Shown: one piece after another, positions 12,116 to 23,600 of the stretch
How positions within the stretch are numbered: position 1 is the stretch's first letter
Layout: every line of letters starts with the position of its first letter
Assembly: GCA_951804985.1 (NCBI GenBank)
Contig: OX638132.1
Location: forward strand, 9,095,529 to 9,159,528
Length of the DNA: 64,000 nt
Direction of reading: 5' to 3'
From: Dryomyza anilis
Taxonomy: Eukaryota > Arthropoda > Insecta > Diptera > Dryomyzidae
Program-made: the position numbers and the translations under genes
Notes under the pieces: generated by a model
What the model was told of the DNA's origin: nothing
The model's input: only the letters and a program-made list of their open reading frames with translations
The model's database searches: none

Positions 12116-13193
12116 TGCAAGGATATGGAGCCATTTTATTAATATAAAAAACATATTTATTATTTATATCAGGGACCCATGCTTCGCTGTGGACGTTTTT
12201 TTATTGGTTTTATAAATGTAGTAAACAAAACAAAAATAATTCTCCGTTAAAACAGCTTTTCTCATAGACAATTCTTACTCAGACTGTTCTACTCCGTAGA
12301 ATTTTCCCAGTAGAAATCTTCCCCGTAAATCTTTTCCTATAGAACGCTTTACCGTAGAATACTTCCCGTAGAATTCTTCCCGGTAGAATTCTTCCCGGTA
12401 AAATTCTTCCCGGTAGTATTCTTCCCGTAAAAATCTTCCCGGTGGAATTCTTCCCCGTAGAGTTTTTCCCAGTAGAAATTTTAGTGTGGTGTGTTTCGGT
12501 GTGTTGAGTTTAGTTGTGGTAAATGTTGGTGTGGTGAGTTTTAGTGTGGTGAATTTTATTGTGGTGAATTTTTGTGTGGTGAATTTAAGTGTGGTGAATT
12601 TTAAAGTGGTGAATTTTAGTGTGGTGAGTTTTTGTGTGGTGCACTTTAGTGTGGTAAGTTTTAGTGTAGTGAATTTTAGTGTAGTGAGTTTTAGTGTGGT
12701 GAGTTTTAGTATGGTGAAAATTGGTGTGGTGAGTTTTTGTGTGGTGAATTTAAGTGTGGTGAATTTTAGTAAGGTGAGTTTTTGTGTGTGAGTTTTAGTG
12801 TGGTGTGTTTTAATGTAGCGAATTTTAGTGTGGTGAGTTTTAGTGTGGTGAGTTTTAGTGTGGTGAGTTTTAGTGTGGTGAGTTTTAGTGTGATGAGTTT
12901 TAGTGTGGTGAGTTTTAGTGTGGTGAATTTTAGTGTGGTGAATTTTTGTATTTGAGTTTTTTATTTCATGTTTGTAGCTGCAGTAAGTGCCAAGTTATAT
13001 CGTTTTGAAAGTTTAGGCTTTATCGAAGGTGCCACGCCCATTTGTCCAATCCCGCCCATATATAGCATATCATTCCTTCCAGACCCTACCGTATCTGTGG
13101 TAAAAATTTCAAGCAAATCGGATCAGTCGTTTAGACGGAGAAGCGGAACAAACAAACAAACAAACCAACAAAGAGATTTATTATACTAATAGG
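12116..13193 (-). mobile_element. Non-autonomous Helitron (copy 2), 3'-truncated
   Basis: Reverse orientation. The 5' end is at about 13193 (CCTATTAGTATAAT, then CTCTTTGTTGG). The body includes about 30 units of GTGAGTTTTAGTGTG (12480-12950) and the GAATTCTTCCCGGTA minisatellite (about 12290-12470). The conserved GGGTCCCTGATATAAATAA segment follows, but the match stops at CTTGCATTC, so the last ~45 bp with the hairpin and CTAG are missing. The long Val-rich reading frame at 12486-12791 is the minisatellite in translation. Confidence 0.82.
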
Positions 13194-13489
13194 TTAATTA
13201 AAATTTTTTATTAATAAAAAGTTATATTTATAAAAAATATATTTTTGAAAAAAAAAAATATTTTTTCGAAGAATTTTTTTTCGAAATTTTTTTATATCAA
13301 TACATTTTTTTTTTCGATTTTTTTTTTGTCCGCAAAATTTTGTTTCGGATAATTTTTTTTTATATATTTTACTGTTATTTTTTAATTAAAATTTTTACAA
13401 CACTTGTTTTTCTAATTATTTTATATATATATATTTTTTTTTTTAAATATTATTATAAAAGTCATGACAATTTAAATTCATTGTATTGA

Positions 13490-13790
13490 ATATTTTGTTC
13501 ATATATATAATGAATTCATAAATATGTCATTTAATGCACGGTGGTATCAATATGATGAATCTGGTAGTTGGTGAAAAAATACATAATATTTATGAATAAA
13601 TTAATCATATTGAAGAATTTTTTTTCTGTGTTCACATACACTTCATCATATTGAAAGAACACTTTTTTTGGACATTCATCATATTGATAATGAATTCATA
13701 ACATTGATGTTTTGTAGTTATCAATATTAGGAATCGTTCTTCAATGCAATTAATCATGGTTTGAAGAACCATCTTAGTTGTATTTTTTCA
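13490..13790 (-). repeat. Dispersed ATCATATTGAAGAA repeat (copy 3)
   Basis: Inverted copy of the 8244-8535 repeat (ACCATGATTAATTGCATTGA and ATCAATATGATGAATG on the minus strand). Together with 11885-12115 it forms inverted arms around Helitron copy 2. Confidence 0.7.
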
Positions 13791-13854
13791 AGAAATGTGT
13801 ATAGGAATATTGAACGACTTTTAAATAAACTAATAAATATTGATTTACTTGCAA

Positions 13855-13975
13855 TTTTTAAACCCCCGGGATTTATTTAACTATGATTCCGGGATCAGTT
13901 TTTCGGTTTTCAGTATGACTGAAATCACCGTGATCCCTAGAGTCAGGATTCCCTAATCAGGATTCCAAACCTAAA
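13855..13975. repeat. CCCGGGATT-rich dispersed block
   Basis: Short GC-richer block with CCCGGGATT, GATTCCGGGATC and GTGATCCCTAG. Akin to those near 3035 and 23638. Confidence 0.4.
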
Positions 13976-14067
13976 CCCAACTAATATTTTTAAATGAAAA
14001 ATAAAGAAAACAATTACTGAAACAGATACCGGCATCGAAACAAAACTTATTCGCTTTTTGTTAAAAT

Positions 14068-14272
14068 TAGGGCTGTGCGATTAATCAAATTATATGATTA
14101 ATCAATTTCCTGATTAATTGATTTATCAAGATTTTCGATTTGTCAAAAATTTAAAATTTTGTTAAATAAAATTTATTCATATTCAATCAAAATGCTAATT
14201 AATCAGGGTTCTGATTAATCCATTAATCAATTAATCAGGATTCTTGATGAATTGATTAATCGCACATCCCTA
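14068..14272. mobile_element. hAT-type MITE with 8-bp target duplication
   Basis: 205 bp. Terminal inverted repeats are TAGGGCTGTGCGATTAATCA and TAGGGATGTGCGATTAATCA. Flanks GTTAAAAT (14060-14067) and GTTAAAAC (14273-14280) give an 8-bp duplication with one mismatch, as expected for hAT transposition. The inside is filled with GATTAATCA words. No coding capacity. Confidence 0.88.
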
Positions 14273-14280
14273 GTTAAAAC

Positions 14281-15353
14281 ACCATTATTTGTATACATCG
14301 TGTTTCTCGACAACTCAGCTTAAACATTAATTGACATTAATTATATAAATTGTTTGTCATACATCATTCTATATTTAGTATTACACAATATTTCAAAATT
14401 TAATTTAGATTACCACAACTATTGACTTTTTCCGCTCTTGTTCTGGTAGAAGGTATTCCAAATTAGCTTTAATTATTATCAATAAACTGTTCTTTTTACG
14501 AAATATGCTTTGTAACGCATTGAACCACCTGTTTCTTCGCACATGTTGTAGCCACTTCCAGTTTAAAATATTTATGATAACTATTGAACTTGAACGACAA
14601 ACTGCATTGAAATAAATTTCAATAATTAATAACATTCAGTTTTGCATTTGGTGTTGTTGTTTGGTACAATTATTGTTGTATTTCATTCAGGATATGTAGT
14701 CCAGAAACGAATTATTAGGTAAATCAATATGGAAACAACAACAAAAACACCCATAACCTAGGTACAATAATAGCAAAGACAACAAGTGCTTTTGGGTTAC
14801 CGTCCTGTGTTCTCTCTACACAACGTTCGTAGTATGAAAAGCGTGTTTGTCATTTCATTTACACAGCAACTGGACACTTTCAAGGCATACAGAAAAACAC
14901 ATCCTATACAGTGCGTTAATTAAGTATTACAACCAGGGTTTAAAAATTATAATGCGCGAAACCAACAACATTTAATTTGCTTCATTTTATTTTTGGTTTT
15001 TCTAAAAGATAAAGAAAAGTTTCAATTAAATCGATTAACAGAGTGTTCGAAATTAAACAAATCCATTTAAATTTAAGATTTCAAAAATTGTATTTCAGGG
15101 TAGATCTAATTATAAAAAAAGTATATATTTAATGTTTATCAGTGGGGTTGAAACTGATATCCAATTAAAACCGTTCTATTTTAAACCAAAACGATAAACG
15201 TTACACAAAAATAAACCGAAATAATCGGAAATAAATCGTTTAAAAAGGGTCCAAACACTTTGGAGTTTGAGAGTAAAAGACACACTATAATTTACACACT
15301 CAATAATCACCTTCAAACAATCTACCAGTGGGGTCTTGTAAATAGAATCGATT
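14281..15353. other. Intergenic DNA, nothing recognised
   Basis: AT-rich and without codon structure or a recognised repeat. Confidence 0.4.
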
Positions 15354-15900
15354 TTGAAACTAATGGATTCAACCCTCTCTCCCCTCTATATGGGTGCTAT
15401 GGATATTGCAGCTGCTTTTGACGTTCTGGGAATATCAATTCAATGTGACCTCCGTTGTAAGACATACTTCACTTTTGCTGACTTACACACTGTCTACACA
15501 ACATATATTTGTCCTAAGATGGAATACAACTCGTACATTTGGGCAGAAACTTTAAAAATCCTCTTTGTAGTTCCTCGACTGAATACAAAAACCGGCGATA
15601 TATTTAATAGGGAATTAAAATATTTCCTCCATTGGTTCTCATAGGTATTACAATGGCACATTTGGGCAGGAGCTTTAAAAATCCTCTTTGTACTTCCTGG
15701 TTCGAATACAAAAACGTGTGATATATTTAATAGGGTATGAAAATATTTCATCCTCCATTGGTTCTCATAGGTATTACAAAAGTAAGTGTTCGATGGAAAT
15801 ATATGGCATGATTCTTGTTTTCTCTAGTTCTACTCGAACATCAAACCAAGCCCACCCCTTCGTAGTACACTTGGCTCTGAACAGAACCACGCATTATAGA
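15354..15900 (+). pseudogene. Remnant of a non-LTR retrotransposon reverse transcriptase (3' end of ORF2)
   Basis: The frame at 15354-15545 reads ...AAFDVLGISIQCDLR...FTFADLHTVYTTYICPKMEYNSYIWAE. This matches the C-terminal part of jockey-clade reverse transcriptases, where a YxxxxRPKMEYxSxxWAG motif is typical. A second fragment, STRTSNQAHPFVVHLALNRT at about 15829-15888, matches the extreme ORF2 C-terminus. Between them a stretch of about 115 bp is tandemly duplicated (15540-15655 and 15658-15780), which destroys the frame. No 5' part, ORF1 or poly(A) tail is recognised, so this is a dead fragment. Confidence 0.72.
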
Positions 15901-15934
15901 GTATTCGTGCTTCAGTCGCACGATCAGTGTGACC

Positions 15935-17305
15935 AGAATGGAATATAATATTCCACTAGTGGAATATTTTAAAACTGAAAAGAATATATTTTTTTGATAA
16001 ATTATTCGAATATAAAAGTGGAATATATATTTTTTGAAGAAGAATATTTTTCTTCAAATATATTCTTTTTTTTTTAATTGTATTTCCTCTTCATTTTATA
16101 ATTAATTTAGTTATTTCTCACGTAATAAACTTGTGCGTTATTTTTTGTACTAATTCTGTTGTTTGTGACGCGAGATTTATTTTTATACCCTACACTAAGA
16201 GTGAAAGGGTATATAGTTTGGTACGCCGTTTGTAACACCCAGAAGGAAGCATCTCCGGTATGGAAAAATATATATATTCTTGATCAGCATGACCTCCTGA
16301 GTCGATTTAGCGATGTCTGTCAGTCTGTCTGTCTGTTGAAATCCCTACTACTTTTAAAATTGAAGAGCTAGATAAATGAAACTTATAACTTAGATTACTA
16401 ATATACCTACGCTGTATGTGCGTTCGCGTTGTTCGGTCCATTGGCGAGATCGGTCATTGTTACCAATGATCCGACCACTTATGTTCAAATACCTCATATA
16501 AAATGTACATATAAAGATCAATTTTTATGTATACGTGCTTAAGTAAACTTTTTTGTTCAAATATATATTGATATCATGCTCAAATACATGATAATAATGT
16601 TTTCCGGCGAAAAGATTTGTGGTTCACAAAAAAAAAATCGAAATTCGGTACACCTACCCATTTGTAAATATGGGTATCAAATGAATGGAAATTCTTCAGC
16701 GATTGAATGTTTGTAGTTATTTTCAGGATTCGTATACCCTGGTGACCTATATATCACTTTGAATGGTAACCACACATATGTGTAGGGTATTTATAGTCGG
16801 CTTAGACCGACTATAATTTTGATAATCCTAACTATCATAATTACACCTACTTTAAAATTTCCCATGTGATCTAACCTTCCCAACTGGTTAATTTGTAACT
16901 TCTGTTATACTGAAATTGGGTCTGTTTGTTTTTTTCGAAATTTTGCAAAAAAAATCAAAAATAAATAGTTTTTGTTATATATATAATTAAATGCTGATAT
17001 CTAGGTCAATATAGTTGTAAAAAAGTATTATTTGAGGTGTCAATTATATAAGGAATTTAACGAAGTATTTGATTCAGGTTTACATTATTTTTTATAGTGT
17101 TATAATTAGTAAATTATTATCAATTTTCCATGGTCAATTTATAATTTTTATATATTCATTTTATTTGAAAAATATTACATAAACCTGGCTAACAAAAATA
17201 TTTATATGGCATTAATAGATATTATGAAAATGGAATATAAAAGTGGAATATAAAATTTCAAAGGAGAGTATTTATATTCCATTTTTTGGTAGTAAAAGAA
17301 TATTT
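15935..17305. repeat. GGAATAT-rich element interrupted by a mini-me-like insertion
   Basis: GGAATATAAAAGTGGAATAT-like words occur at 15935-16080 and again at 17220-17305, on the two sides of the element at 16180-16887. This may be one older element split by the insertion. Ends are not resolved. Confidence 0.4.
16180..16887 (+). mobile_element. DINE-1/mini-me-like element (copy A)
   Basis: Starts TTTTATACCCTACACTAAGA and ends ATCTAACCTTCCCAACTGG. It carries the diagnostic internal run TATATTCTTGATCAGCATGA, a GTCTGTCTGTCTG microsatellite, and a hairpin-like AGTCGGCTTAGACCGACT. 708 bp, same length class as the copy at 34375-35092. Non-coding. Confidence 0.8.
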
Positions 17306-17313
17306 TCTTATAC

Positions 17314-17510
17314 CGGCCATTCCACACCAAATCGACCAGCGGTTGGAACTCACCTTCTTTGATTTAAATGAAATTTGAGCAGCTGATAAAGCTTATTGAG
17401 ATATGCATTGACTAATTTTTTTATATTTTTTTTGACTCCTACTTCCAGAGATACAGTGATTCAAAGTTACAAAAAATTGGCCAAAAATCTCTTTTGAATG
17501 GTTGTTTATA
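17314..17510 (+). repeat. Partial copy of the palindromic CCACACCAAATCGA MITE
   Basis: Begins GGCCATTCCACACCAAATCG and shares ATGAAATTTGAGCAGCTGAT and CTTCCAGAGATACAGTG with the full palindromic copy at 27231-27530. The right terminal repeat is missing. Confidence 0.7.
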
Positions 17511-18246
17511 TTTCAATATCTCTTAAAGTAGATATGCTAGAAAATCCATTGATGGCTCGTTTTAAAGTTAATAGAACAAGCTTTAGAGAAATTAAGTTGT
17601 TATTTCTAACCTTGAAAATGTGGAAAATGTTGAAAAATTGTCACTTCAAAATTGATGTCATTAAAAAGGACCCTTTTTAAAATTCTGAAAAAAATCACAA
17701 ATTTTGGTTGATTTAATACAAATGTTCATGCCAAATTTCAAGACGTTATTTTGATTGCATCATATTTTAAAAAATAATTGTCTAAGTTTTTTCCTTGCGT
17801 CTGTTCTTCCCGACAGTTTTGATATTGGCAAGGTCAAAACAAACATCCACCGACACTACTCTATCTTTCGTCCCTCCTTTAGAAAATAATCATTTCCTCG
17901 ATCACCACTATGTATTGCAAGAATAGGGGGAAGTGTTGGTTAATATGTAAACAATATTTATTCCTAATTACATTTATATTAACTTAATACCACTCGAATT
18001 AATTTTATCGATTCTTTTTTACAAGGTTTTAAGTTTGAAATGGGTACAAATATAGAATTACATATTTTCTTTGTAAATGTTATAATTGACCAAAGATCCA
18101 TTTATAACACAAATATATAAAGGCTATAAAAGCAAAAATAGATAAGGTCCTACATTGTAAGACCACATGGTTATTGTTATGGAATAATTAGAGTTGTTTT
18201 TGTTTTGTTTTATTATATATCTTTATTTGTAAAACGTAATTGAAAA
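17511..18246. other. Intergenic DNA, nothing recognised
   Basis: AT-rich, no exon or repeat recognised. Confidence 0.4.
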
Positions 18247-18993
18247 CGAGTTGGGAAAGTTAGGCCACATGGGTAAGTTCAATCACAAGAGACGAACTTT
18301 TATAGTCGGTCGGGCCCCTACACCTTTGGTGAAAATATTAATGTGGGATATTTATTGTATACCTTAATTTTGAAGTTCTTAATTTTGCTGAACCCTCCCA
18401 CCGTCAGAATATTATTAACATATCAGAAAGGTACGTCTTATATTCCCATATTTTAAAAAACTGTTATAAAAGTATAAAAAAAAGAATAAAAATATTTAGA
18501 AAAATAAAAGTAGACCACGCCTATATTTAAAATTTTGAAGGACTTCTTAGATTTGATTTTAATAATTTATGGCTAAAAATTCCACTATCACGCACATTTT
18601 TGGACCACATATTTTTGGGTGAATTCTAACAATACGTATTAAATTTTATAAGTATATCTGGAATAGTTTTCGAGGTATTAGTTAGAGTAATATAAAAGTG
18701 AGTTGTATGGGAGGTGGGCGTGTTCGTAGACCGATTTAACTCATTTTCAAACACAGTTCCTACTTTTGGCTAAAAGATATTGAGACGAAATTTCATTGCA
18801 TTCTGATCAGTATTTCTCAAGTTTCCGTGTATACGGACAGCAAGACAGACAGACGGACATAGCTTAACGGACTCAGGTAGTGATGCTGATCAAGAATATA
18901 TATACTTGTCCGTACCGACCACACCTCCTAAGGGGCGTTACAATATCTGCACAAACTTAATATACCCTGTACTTCATAGGTATACGGTATAAA
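18247..18993 (-). mobile_element. DINE-1/mini-me-like element (copy B)
   Basis: Reverse orientation: CGAGTTGGGAAAGTTAGGCC at the left, ...GGTATACGGTATAAA at the right, with GATGCTGATCAAGAATATAT and CAGACAGACGGACAT inside. Closest to copies D and F (GGGCGTTACAATAT). Confidence 0.78.
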
Positions 18994-19325
18994 TATAACA
19001 TCGTAAATTCACTTCATCGCTTGAAAAACGTAGAAATAGTTATGTGAATTCATTTTTTTTTTCTTTGTTGTAGAGATTGTATTGTTGTAGAGAATGTTAG
19101 CCTAATATGAAAAAAATACATTAAAATTAAATTGTTATTGGTGATAGAGTGCCTTTTTTATACTTTTTCTCTATTCTATACTTTCTCCTGTTTCATGCTG
19201 AATTAAATTGATTAATTACATAAAATGTTAATTCATAATGCGTAAATCAAGTAATGTTCTATATAGTATATAGTTCTATATAGTATGTAGTCCATTTTTT
19301 TTATTTAAAACTAGTCAGAATTTAT

Positions 19326-19632
19326 GTTTGTAGCTGCGGTAGCTCAGTGGTTAGTGCGTTGGACTGCAAGCCGAAAGGTTCCCGGTTCATGCCTGGACTG
19401 GGGCTAACAACATCTTTTCATAGAAACATTTTTCTATACCGCGCTACCTCTCGGCAGTATATGGCAAACCTACGAGAGTAAAACATTGCCTATGAAAAGC
19501 TCTCACCCGCCGTTCGAATTCCGCAATAAACTGTAGGTTCCACCACTTTGATACAAATATAACACGCACAGCTGAAATTGGTGAGAGAGCTCGGCCTAAG
19601 TTCTATAGGACTATAGTGCCAAACTATTATTT
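19326..19632 (+). mobile_element. tRNA-derived SINE with perfect 12-bp target duplication (copy 2)
   Basis: 307 bp. Head GCTGCGGTAGCTCAGTGG with A box TAGCTCAGTGG, and GGTTCATGCC as B box about 50 bp on. The body includes TTTTCATAGAAACATTTTTC and its near-inverse, and it ends GTGCCAAACTATTATTT. GTCAGAATTTAT is repeated exactly at 19314-19325 and 19633-19644, the hallmark of L1-type target-primed insertion. The loop position reads GCA in this copy but GCG in copy 1, so no functional tRNA is implied. Confidence 0.92.
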
Positions 19633-19977
19633 GTCAGAATTTATTTAATTGAAAAATATTTTTTTTTCGAAATATATCAAATCAAAATAGGTTTCGAGTT
19701 AATGTGTGTACAAAAAGACATATTATATTGGAATTATGCTATTTTCTTTAGAAATTTTTAAAACCAATACAAAGTGTATGCAAACAATTATAGATCAGTG
19801 TAAAACTTATGATGGCCGAATATAGGATAAGGCTACCCAACCCACAGCAGGAAGAACACCACGCTATGTCACTCCATATACAACGACCACCCGCTCATCC
19901 AACACCCACACCTAGTAGAACATAAAACGCATTTCAAATTTCAGCTTTCAGTCTAAGGTCTCAGTATGTCTGAAGTG

Positions 19978-20012
19978 TCAGTTCGGTTGGGTTAAAGCTA
20001 GCGCACGGACGA
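19978..20012 (+). promoter_or_regulatory. Candidate core promoter (Inr + DPE) of the SV2-like gene
   Basis: GTGTCAGTTCGG provides an arthropod Inr (TCAGTT, +1 A at 19980). Exactly at +28 to +33 (20007-20012) lies GGACGA, five of six matches to the DPE consensus RGWYVT. It sits about 680 bp upstream of the proposed start codon and just left of a locally GC-richer stretch. The match is direct; promoter activity is inferred. Confidence 0.45.
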
Positions 20013-20659
20013 TACTACGAAGCGCGAAAGAACAACGCGACGAATTGTCATCATCATCCTTATTTCTGTGTTAATAACGTTAAGTGATAAACGAAATCAG
20101 GGACTGCGCAAGGACATACTTCGTATAAATTCACAGTCAAGGGTTGTAGTCATTAAAACAGTGTGTTTCATGAATAGTTTTATTCTAAAAATCGAGTGTT
20201 ATTGTAAAAACTAACAAAATGCATAAAAACAAATTAAGTTGTGTTTATTATAAAAAATAATACGACATTCAATGATTTGAATAAATATAAATTTACATAA
20301 AAAATAAATAGAAATACAACCTCTTATAGTGTTAATCAAAACAGTTTATATAATTTGGGTTATTTTCATTAATTAATTTCTTCATTTCGTTGTGCCTTTG
20401 TGATTTCAGTTTTTAATGTGTGTCGCCCATTTGAGCCCACGATATCTTTACATTTGACCTCGATTTATTGGAGGTGCAGCCAGACAATTTTTGTGCAAAA
20501 CCTATATAGTTCAGCTGCCAATACAATTAATAGCTTCGCATAAATATTAACATTTTGTGATACCTGAAATTTCATGTTTTGCAAATACGAGGAAGAACAT
20601 TTGGAAACGACTGGGGATCATTTTGAGCAACAAGGAATCGTTTCACTAACGGATACAGG

Positions 20660-23600
20660 ATGAGTAAGTAGTTTATTTTGGACACATTAACAGTCAATTT
20701 AAATCGCATGTTAATTAAGTTAATTAAAAATTGTCTTCGATATTTCTAAGGTTATAATTAATTTATACTACAGTGTCTCGTCAATTAATTGATATCACAG
20801 TGCAACAAAACAGTGACAACAAACAGTTCAAGCCCATTTTTTCTAATTATCTTTTACTAAGGATTCTCCTATACTAAGGATAATTAGAGGTCATTGGCCT
20901 TGAATATTTTCTAGTTTTCATACGTATCTTAAAACTACGATACTAAATTTAATATTTTGTTTAGGTTATTTTTTGATTTTTATAAACGATATTTTTTCAT
21001 TTTTATATCACAGTTTTCTCTACCACCAATAAGAATATTTGAAGTGATATTTGTATATCCTACACTAAAAGTAATAGGGTATATTCCAAGGATTGAAACC
21101 GTAACCAAAACCGATATCCTTGGTATATTCAATGATTATTCGTTACCGGAACGTGGCTGATATGGTATATTCTTGATCAGCGCCACCTCTTGAGTCGATT
21201 TAGGGACGACCGCCCGTTGTCTGTCTGTTTATTGAATATTGAATACCAGAGGATCAATGAAACCCTTAAAAGAAACTCCTGTATTAAATGGTCGTTGATT
21301 GCGTCCTGTGAATACACTTCATAATAATAAAAATAACAGGTTGCTGGCAACATCTCTGAGGAACCTATGTAAATTTTCCACATATTGCACTAACATCTAC
21401 GAGACGATTTTATTCAACGACCGATTTGTTCTTTTTTATAAAACAACCTTTTTTAATTTATTATAGAAATACTTTTTTTTTTAACTGTTTGAACTCCGTA
21501 GAACTTGCGATTCAAAAAACTTTTATTCTACGACTTTGCTGATATGTGATACTTATCTGAACTAGGTAAAAAATATTTAGTTGGTATCTTGCGGAACCCG
21601 GAATTTTGATTTTTTTATTTCGCCACACCCCTTTTCCTGAAATTTGAATTTTAAAATAAAATAGGTTTTTGATTTTTAAGGGGTACCACGTGATCTTGAG
21701 ATCCCTTTTTTTTTTAAGTTCTGATTTTTACATCGTGTGACAATTTTTGATTTTTTTGTTTGCTCCACCCACTTCGTGACAATTCAAAAACCACTTATGA
21801 ACTCGGTCGGTTTTCGATTAATTCGATTTTTTTTTAAGGAGGCGGTCGATAAAAAATTTGTTGTTTTTCGACATTTCCTCCCCTTTTATGGGCCATCCCA
21901 ATAAACTAAAGTTCTACCGAATTTTTAATGCAAAAATCAAGAAATTTTATTGGGAAAAATCATGGAAAATAAAAAAAAATTGCATAAATGTATTAAAAAA
22001 ATCTCAAAATCAAGTAATTCTATATCTTATTGAGCTCAATGTTCATTTATTGGTACCAAAAACGACAATTTCTAAATTGAACGCGAACTTTGAGGTCCCA
22101 TATTCGTATTTTGCTGAAAATACTCCAAATGTTTTATCATGCAATAGAGCATTTTTAGGGGTTGATCTTTTCTCGATTTTAAATCATAAGCATCCATTAT
22201 CAGTCTTATGTATTGATTTGTACTTATCGTTTCTTTTGCGTTATCTTAAAAGGCCTTGACTTCTTGGAGGACTTGGCGAGTGATTATGAAAATGCATTGG
22301 TTCAAACGGGCTTTGGAAAGTTCCACCTACTGTTGCTCACTGTATGCGGACTGATCTATTTAAATACGGCCATCGGCGTGACCATCATATCGTTTGTACT
22401 GCCATCGGCAACTTGCGATTTTCGAATGACCTCCGAGGACAAGGGTTGGCTATCGGCGTCACCCATGCTGGGCATGTTGATAGGATCATATTTTTGGGGT
22501 TGTCTGGCAGATACCAAAGGCAGACGCATTGTGCTAATAGCCACGCTCATCGCTGATGGAATTTTCGGTTTGCTGTCCTCCTTGGCACCTTATTATCTGC
22601 TCTTTTTGTTTATACGTTTTTTTAATGGTTTTAGGTATGTATAGTAAAATCTATGTTACCGATTATATATCATTGCTTTATAAACTTTTCGAATAATTTA
22701 CGAACATGTCAAATATTACAGTGTCGCCGGCGCTATGGGCATCGTGTTTCCATATCTTGGTGAATTTCAGCCCACAAAATACAGAGAAAAAATACTCTGC
22801 TGGATGGAGTTATTTTGGACATTTGGAATTATAATACTACCAGGTGAGTGCTAATTGGTATTTTGTGTGAATTCGATCGAATTGTTGCTGAATCAATTAG
22901 TGTAGAAGAAGGTTTATAGCATGTTTTCCAAAAATCAACACACAAATAGATGTTTTTTAAATGTATACACGGCTTGGTCTGGTAGCAACAGGTCTTTAAA
23001 GTAAGCAGACATTTGTGTTGTTGTTGATGTCTCAATTACGGTGCGTTTTTTAAGGCTTAAAATAAATACAAATAAAAAGTGTTAAAAATTTCCATTGTAG
23101 AGCACTTGATTTGTATATGGGGTACGTTTAATAAATGAATATGAAATATTTGTTAGGTTATGCATTATATTCAAGTTTAAAGCAGTTAACGAAATCATTA
23201 ACCTCCTAAAAATGTGTATAATACATTGAACATTATTGTGTTTTTAAATTAGTTGGTACCACACAATTTTCGTTACTTTGTGAAATTAGTTAAATGAACA
23301 ATAAGGGGATTCAGTCAAAAGCGTAAATTTTCGTTCTCGTAAATATATAAAATTACGCCAAACATGACAAGACCACGCAATTTAGCTGGACTTCCCAGCA
23401 GGAAATGGTCTCATTGACGACAAGGTCATTTTACCAAAAAAAAAGAAAACATGTATGACAATCATTCGTGACTTAATTGATGAATGACTTGCATAACATC
23501 GTTAATGCTACATTATGCAGGAATCAGTGGACCTTTGAATGAAAATGTCATCAATGCTTTGCAGGTCGAAAATGCTATCGGTAATCGATAGGGGAATCAT

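Noticed and set aside
12486..12791. 101-aa Val-rich open frame
   Set aside because: It is the translation of the Helitron's GTGAGTTTTAGTGTG array; a 15-bp unit keeps frame by length alone.
12480..12950. Regularly spaced repeats resembling a CRISPR array
   Set aside because: Units are contiguous 15-mers without unique spacers, in a eukaryotic context.
19329..19410. Functional tRNA gene
   Set aside because: The A and B boxes are present, but the cloverleaf does not close, the 3' part runs into a shared SINE body, and the loop triplet differs between copies.
21858..22259. 133-aa open frame before SV2-like exon 2
   Set aside because: AT-driven, no domain, and it crosses the acceptor at 22252; the conserved protein starts only after that acceptor.
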